The notes under the pieces are model-generated. The model did no database searches. It was not told where the DNA came from and saw only the letters and a program-made list of their open reading frames with translations. The translations under genes and the position numbers were made by a program. Shown in pieces: positions 57,963-64,000 of a stretch of DNA of 64,000 bases. Each line of letters begins with the position of its first letter. The first letter of the stretch is position 1. This stretch comes from Iris pallida (taxonomy: Eukaryota; Streptophyta; Magnoliopsida; Asparagales; Iridaceae). The DNA is taken from positions 1,933,059 to 1,997,058 of the forward strand of contig JANAVB010033217.1 in the NCBI GenBank assembly GCA_029216955.1. The letters run 5' to 3'.

Positions 57963-58508
57963 GTTGTTATCCATCATCACATCATTCATAAAACATAAGC
58001 CGGTGACCGACAGAAAGAGGAAGAGGAAGCCTACTCGTAACTAATTAATAGACATATGTCGGCTCTTGTTCTTGTTGTGCATGGGCTAAGCACATATGAT
58101 CTTCCAAAAAGCAAGCTTAGTTTGAAGCGCCTGGTTTTGTGCTCCATGGTGGAGTTGTCACTGTGGTTTCTTCTTAATCGTATTGAAATTAGCGACTTAA
58201 TTTGTTTTATTACGTACTTTGCATTGCTTCTTAGAAATGCTAATTTACAACTTTGATGCTATGAGTGAGCTACAACTAATGCTGATCCTGCCAATGTCCC
58301 TCCCATGTATTGTACAATTTGATGATGCCAATGTTCTATAGAATCGGTAAGCATTGCAAAAAATAAAAATATATAATGATCCTGATTTTCGACCCATCAA
58401 GACTAAAGTATTAGCTACACTAGTCGTCTTCACGTACGTTGTACGTATCAAAAAAAAATCAATAACAGTATTAGGAAAAATTTATGAAATATCCAAAAAA
58501 TGAAAAAA
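57963..58508. other. Intergenic, nothing recognised
   Basis: Short plus and minus ORFs of 66-68 codons overlap here without motifs. No RNA gene or element terminus was identified. Confidence 0.4.
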
Positions 58509-58946
58509 TTTTATGAAAAACCCACCGCGCAATAACATTTCATCAAGTGCCCAGAATTAGCAAAAAATATATAAAGAGGGTTCCGAATGACCTTTTTGTC
58601 CTTCCTTCTAATTTATTGAAAACACCCACGAAACTACTCTTAAAAAAATGTTTCGATACTTCATCTTCTTCCATACGCTGCTCACTTTCGAATCTAGATT
58701 TTTTCCTCAAAAATCTTCAAAAACTCGTTGGAAAATTTCGGAAAGACCGAGACAAACGGCAAAAGTGTTAAAACGGAGATCCAAACATCATTTTTTTGCG
58801 ATTCTAAAATTTTGGAAGGCCATATAATGAAAAAATGGTTAATCTCAGTCTCCTCGAAGATACGCTCATTTTGCGACAAACCGGACCTCGTTTCGACCTC
58901 CCAGTCAAAAGTTATGGCCCTCCAAAGTTTCAACTGACCATAAAAT

Positions 58947-59645
58947 GCAGGAGAATGGCCATTCTCCGTGTTAGAACACGAAGAAAGTTAATTTCGCATG
59001 AGGGTGACCATTCTCCGTGTTAGTAACACGGAGAATGTCATTATCCGTCTTAATTTACACGGAGAATGGTCATTCTCTGTGTTAGTATAACACGGAGAAT
59101 GGCATTCTCCGTCTTAATTTACACGGAGAATGGCTATTCTCCGTGCTAAATTACACGGAGAATGACCATTCCCCGTCTTAATTTACACAAAGAATGGTCA
59201 TTCTCCGTGTAATTTAGCACGGAGAATGGTCATTCCAGTGTTAAAACGCAGGAGAATAGCCATTCTCCGTGTTAGAAACACAGAGAACATCATTCTCCGT
59301 GTTAAATAACACGAAGAATGGCATTCTTCGTATTAATTTACACGGAGAATGGCCATTCCCAGTGTTAAAACGTAGGAGAATGACCATTCTCCGTGTAATT
59401 TAGTACGGAGATTCTCCATCTTAATTTACACGAAGAATGGTCATTCTCCGTGTAATTTAGCACGGAGAATGGTCATTCCAGTGTTAAAATGCAGGAGAAT
59501 AGCCATTCTCCGTGTTAGAAACACGGAGAACGTCATTTTCCGTGTTAATTTACACGGAGAATGACCATTCCCAGTGTTAAAACGTAGGAGAATGACTTTC
59601 TCCGTGTAATTTAGTACGGAGAATGACATTCTCCGTGCTAAATTA
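58947..59645. repeat. Palindromic minisatellite, left part
   Basis: About 20 units of ACACGGAGAATGGCCATTCT/CCGTGTTAATTT type, 30-40 bases each. The core CGGAGAATGNCATTCTCCG is a near-perfect palindrome. Variants alternate GGCC, GTCA, GACC centres and TTAATTT, TTAAAACG(C/T)AG linkers, with partial higher-order repetition: the series from 59190 is echoed from 59415. Confidence 0.9.
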
Positions 59646-62086
59646 TGTCACGCCCCGCTCCCGTAGGAGCGATCGTCCTCGCTAAGGCGTGATGCCGCAC
59701 GAGCCTAGATTGCGCTCGTGCAAGGCAGTTCCATAACGGTCGATTACAGCGGCGTCGACGGGATCGTCGCACAGAAGTCCCAAGCAGATACATTGAACAT
59801 TGCAGCGGAATTTAGAACAAGAACACAAGACATTCAAAAGAAGCTCTTTATTGATATTGAATACAAGATTACATTTGTGGGCGCAAGGCCAAAGTACAAG
59901 TCTCTCGTGCTCACTTTTCTCTCATTTACAAGTCACTCTGCTCTCTCTCATCTCTCGATACAATACTTGAATCCAGCAGAAGCTTCGGAAGACGATGTCC
60001 ATACATTATGTCCTGTATAAGTCTTCAGTCCACGCGGCCGCACGCTTCGAATCGCCAAGGAACTCCGTGCCTCGACGCATCCAAGCGGGCTCCGCGCCAC
60101 GAGCTTCTACCTGTGGCTGCACATGAACACTGTGTGGGTGTCAGTACTCAACTGTACTGGTGGAGTGAGCTCCTCGCCCACCCATACAAAACTGACACGT
60201 TCATTTACTTTGTGCAGCTTAAACCCTTTCGATTGTCTTTCTAGTCTTGCCTTAGGATCAGTTTTATGACAGACGCCTTGGCATACTTGTGTCCGAGGAC
60301 CATCTCGTGCTTGCAACAGTAACATCCACTCAACAACGTTAAACTATCAAGTCGTGCTTGCCTTACACGTTAAACTATCAAGTCGTGCTTGCCTTACACG
60401 TTAAACTATCAAGTCGTGCTTGCCTTACGGCCAAAATCAGAGACGCAACTACGTGATAGACTCCATTTCCTTGCCTCTAGACCTTTCTCGTGCTTGCATT
60501 ATCGATGCACCGACTTATACTTGTCTTTCATGCCAAACTCTGGGATGTAACGACTCGGTCGTGCCATGAACTCAATTCGTGCTTCAATATCTCTGAGGCA
60601 GCGCCTCCTCGCTTAGTCTCGCCTACACTTGTGTTGTGACAACGCGGCCGCGCCTCATATTTCAAGGTCGTACCCAGCGACTCATTCTAGCTTCACACAA
60701 CTTGCCCTACGGTCCTTCTCGACTTAACTCGTAATAGCTCAAGCCTAACTCATGCAAACTCTAGGCCAAACTTAACACACGATGCCATATCCCGTGCCGA
60801 AGCACGCCGCCTTCGCTGTAGCCAAATATTAGGCCCAGACATTGTGTCTTCTAACTGCATACACAATCAACTCAATCCAAAGGCACACACGCGGATTACC
60901 GCCCGTGCCGACACATCTATATGAAAGGTCACTGGCTAATAGCCATCGTGGACATAGCCTAACAAACGGGATCCTTGCACCGCAAGTAGCGATCTCCGAT
61001 ACAAGTCCCCGTACTACCAATTGCCTATTACCCAGCTCGGCTATAATTTGTTCTTCCTAGGCCGAGTCGGTCCCGTGGCCCCGGGTTGCCGCTCGAAGAA
61101 CCATCGCCCTTGTCGACAAGTTGTCCATGACCACGCGCCTACGCTAACTTCTAGACTTAACGTAATGCATGGTCTCATCATCATCACTTAGTTTCTTTGT
61201 TTTACTTTTTCCACTTTTCATACTACTTTCGCAGAGCCCAAACCAGGGTTGCCTCGGCGACTGAACCACAGTCCCGACATATTTTCTCTCGGCGACTAAC
61301 CATCACTTGGACTTAACGTTCTTTGAACTCAGGGAACAGCTACTGCCTAGCCTTCCAACTTAACTTGAACATAACGTATTCCTTAAGTATCAACAGACCG
61401 TGGCTAACTTTCCACTGAACCAACCGTGGCTCGTGCCTTAAACCGACTCGTGTTCTACGCAACGCTATCGCCCAAGTCATACTTCATGTGACGGGCCTTG
61501 GGATCGTGGGACTATTTAACTTGACAACCGCAGAATGAGCGAGACAGCACTTTGAATGACTTAGGTCGACCGGCATAACTTTGCCTAACTTACTCAAGCC
61601 TACAACTTAACCCAAGGGACGAGCAAAGGCTATGCCAAGCCTTGTGCAGAGGAACTGTGCACGCTTTATCAAGCGTTTATGTGGGCGACGCCTATGACTT
61701 AGGCAAGTTCATAGTTTTGTGTTGAAGACCAACTTTTCCTTCTCCCAAGCCACGGGACAAAGGACCGATTGTCATTTTCAAAGCACGCCGTGCACCAACT
61801 CTAAGCCGACCCTGGGACGTCTTCCATGTTCTAACTCATTTTGACCCGTCGGGATTATTTTCTTAGCTATGTGGATTTATCTCTTTTACTATTAAGCCTA
61901 CCTGTGCAAGTTGAAAATACGATTTATTATGTGAAGGCAAAGATGAGGCAAGTTCACCGAAACTACCCCACCTGAGCGAGCGGTCGCCTTGACCGAGCGA
62001 GCCTTCGAGCAGCCGTTGCAAGGCTAAGGCCGAACGTCGTCGGCGTTTTGATTCCTCCGATTGACTTTACGGGACGGGGCACTACA
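59646..62086 (-). mobile_element. Solo LTR, family 4
   Basis: Plus-strand ends are TGTCACGCCCCGCTCCCG and ...ACGGGACGGGGCACTACA (2441 bp), with AATTA on both sides (59641-59645, 62087-62091). It inserted into one unit of the palindromic array: GTGCTAAATTA and AATTACATGG join as one unit. Strand is assigned by analogy with the other LTRs ending GTGACA. It contains GC-richer, C/T-biased sequence and a 31-bp triplication, with no coding domain. Confidence 0.88.
60336..60430. repeat. 31-bp triplication inside solo LTR
   Basis: Three exact or near-exact copies of a unit containing CGTTAAACTATCAAGTCGTG followed by CTTGCCTTACA. Confidence 0.9.
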
Positions 62087-62091
62087 AATTA

Positions 62092-62535
62092 CATGGTGAA
62101 TGGCCATTCTCCGTCTTAATTTACACGAAGAATGGTCATTCTCCGTGTAATTTAGCACGGAGAATGGTCATTCCAGTGTTAAAACGCAGGAGAATGGCCA
62201 TTCTCCGTATTAAATAACACGGAAAATGGCATTCTCCGTGTTAATTTACACGGAGAAGGGCCATTCCCAGTGTCAAAACGTAGGAGAATGACCATTCTCC
62301 GTGTAATTTAGTACGGAGAATGACATTCTCCGTGCTAAATTATACGGAGAATGGCCATTCTCCGTGTTAAATGACACGGAGAATGATCATTCAAATGTTA
62401 AAACACAGGAGAATGGCCATTCTCCGTGTTAGAAACACGGAGAATGACATTCTCTGTGTTAATTTACACGGAGAATGACATTCTCCTTGTTAAAATGCAA
62501 AAAAATGACTATTCTTTGTGTTATATCGACGGAGA
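62092..62535. repeat. Palindromic minisatellite, right part
   Basis: About 12 more CGGAGAATG...CATTCTCCG units continuing the left array after the solo LTR. The last units are degenerate (AAAAAAATGACTATTCTTTG). Confidence 0.9.
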
Positions 62536-62655
62536 ACAGTTGACAGAAATCTAATTTTTTATTTTTTTTGTTTTATGGAAAAAAATTTGACATGAATAAA
62601 GATTCAAGAGTTTTCGTTCTTCTTTCAAATCGATGCTAACTCTTATGGAAAAGAA

Positions 62656-62742
62656 GAAGAAGAAGATGTTCTCTCCATAATTGACCTAATTGTCGAAGAA
62701 GAAGAAGAAGAAGAAGAAGAAGAAGAAGAAGAAGAAGAAGAT
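62656..62742. repeat. GAA microsatellite
   Basis: (GAA)n at 62656-62670 and 62694-62740, within the right arm of the inverted-repeat element. Confidence 0.9.
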
Positions 62743-63033
62743 GAGCGATGATCGGAGTTCGACTGAGTTCGACTGAAAAAAAAAGCATGGTGAACTACGA
62801 ACGATCTTTGCGATCTCTGCTGAAGATGAGAGCAATGGAATTCAGATCTCTCGTGAAGAAGAAGAAAGAAGAAGACGAGAATCGCAATCCAAATCTGTGT
62901 TTGTGCGGAGGGGTAGTTATGGTATTAATTACATACAGAACATCTAAAGGGAATCTTGGAATATTTAACGTGAAAATATATAATTCTGGGCATTTCATAA
63001 AACCCATCCTGCGGATGGATTTTTCATAAAAAC

Positions 63034-64000
63034 CAACCCAAGCAATTTCCAGATAGTATTAATAAAGTATATAAAAATTAAAATTATAATAGAATATTTA
63101 AATATAATTTTAATATATTTTAATATAAATTGTTATGATTATTTTTTAAATTATGGATATGTGTTTAATTAGATAATATTATATAGTTAGTTTAAACATA
63201 ATTTAAAATTTAAATATATTCTAGTATTGGGTGGTTTTTATTTTTTTACGTGAGGAGGAAGCGGTTATCCATACATAAGATATTAAAGGTAGTTAATTTT
63301 AATATTTTATTTTATTTAAAAAAATAGTTAATGATATATATGATTTAAAATTGAACCGTTTTGAAATTCCTTTATAACAGTAGAGATATATAATCATGTA
63401 AACTAGTACATATTGCAATTTGACTAGTAGCAGACTGATGACAAAGAGCCAGCTTGCTCGAGGACGATTCGAAATTGTGATAAAATTGAAGTGGTAAGCA
63501 TTTAAGTTTCCCATCTCTAGGAAGGTGGCAACAAACCATATATTTTGGCTTTCTATGGTTGCGACACCGAAATAGGAAATATGACATCGATATGACTATA
63601 TATGCAACTTAGAAATAAGAAATATGACATCGATCTGACTATATGCCAACTTAGACATCACAATCAACATCTACAACTCTCTAACGATCACATGATCTAA
63701 CAACCAACTTTGTCATGCAAGTATACATCTAAAATTGAGAAAAACAACACAGACAAAAGTCACGTGCAACCTACGTGTCCCATTTCTAATACTATATAAT
63801 ATGAAAAATCCAGTTTCACTGTAAATATTTTTTTCTTTCAAATAGATTTTTACATATATTTACTAATTAAAAATATTAATTAAAGTTAACATGAGTAACT
63901 AGTTAATTACGTATGGAAGCTGTCCTTCGTTATTTCTAAATAGTACGCAGGTATAAAGTAATATATATAATAAGTAGTAATGTGCATGTGCAAAAAAGTT
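63034..64000. other. AT-rich intergenic sequence, nothing recognised
   Basis: No ORF above 72 codons. A short echo (AAATATGACATCGATATGACTATATATG at about 63578, and ATATGACATCGATCTGACTATATG at about 63621) is a local 43-bp duplication. No RNA genes or element termini were seen. Confidence 0.45.

Larger units (their letters stand above)
58509..63033. mobile_element. Non-coding inverted-repeat element built from palindromic units
   Basis: Left (58509-58560) TTTTATGAAAAACCCACCGC and ATTTCATCAAGTGCCCAGAA match, inverted, the right end (62979-63033; minus strand TTTTTATGAAAAATCCATCC and GTTTTATGAAATGCCCAGAA). Between these tips are a unique left arm, a long palindromic array, an inserted solo LTR, the rest of the array, and a right arm with a GAA microsatellite. 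No transposase is present. It could be a foldback or Mutator-like non-autonomous element. No clear TSD was seen, so the outer limits are uncertain. Confidence 0.55.

Noticed and set aside
62748..63029. 93-codon ORF as a gene
   Set aside because: It begins in the GAA-rich arm and runs into the terminal inverted repeat; no domain or splice support.

Overview
The window is repeat-dense nuclear DNA from a flowering plant. The evidence is plant-type Ty1/copia and Ty3/gypsy elements, a CACTA DNA transposon, a plant-mobile-domain ORF, and plant-like exon fragments. A monocot is plausible but not demonstrated. No complete host gene is visible. Almost everything is a stack of transposable elements inserted into one another. 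I could order most of the stack from exact target-site duplications (TSDs) and TG...CA termini.

Stack, outermost first. (1) A decayed minus-strand Ty1/copia element runs from off the left edge to 57295, with its 5' LTR at 57142-57295 and a partial 3' LTR plus polypurine tract at 1-66. (2) Its integrase region is split by a CACTA-type element (2636 to about 53757). That element carries fragments of two host genes: a bromodomain gene in shuffled exon order (3519-3959) and the first four exons of an AP-1 adaptor mu-subunit gene with a TATA-like sequence (52698-53359). (3) Two related large solo LTRs sit inside it: A (4905-8183, TSD AAAAC) and B (8328-52241, TSD ATTAC). (4) B is split by a minus-strand Tat-lineage gypsy element (10140-40706, TSD GTGGG) and by a plus-strand non-autonomous gypsy element (42447-52117, TSD CTTGA). 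(5) The Tat element is itself split by a solo LTR (17730-20294, TSD GTGTA) and by a second non-autonomous element with 4-kb LTRs (21108-30334, TSD TTGAC) that cuts its integrase.

The Tat element holds the only substantial coding content. On the minus strand it has a leader ORF, an acidic repeat ORF, gag-protease, reverse transcriptase with two RNase H domains, and integrase. On the plus strand, antisense to these, is a long plant-mobile-domain ORF (13578-17675). All are broken by stops or frameshifts. Between the convergent 3' ends of the antisense ORF and pol lies an array of five hairpins with an almost invariant loop and unrelated, self-complementary stems (20440-20753). I consider this the most unusual structure in the window.

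From 57296 to 64000 the sequence is outside the copia element. It holds one weak small ORF and a non-coding inverted-repeat element (about 58509-63033) built from palindromic CGGAGAATGNCATTCTCCG units, split by a solo LTR (59646-62086, TSD AATTA). The last kilobase is featureless AT-rich DNA.
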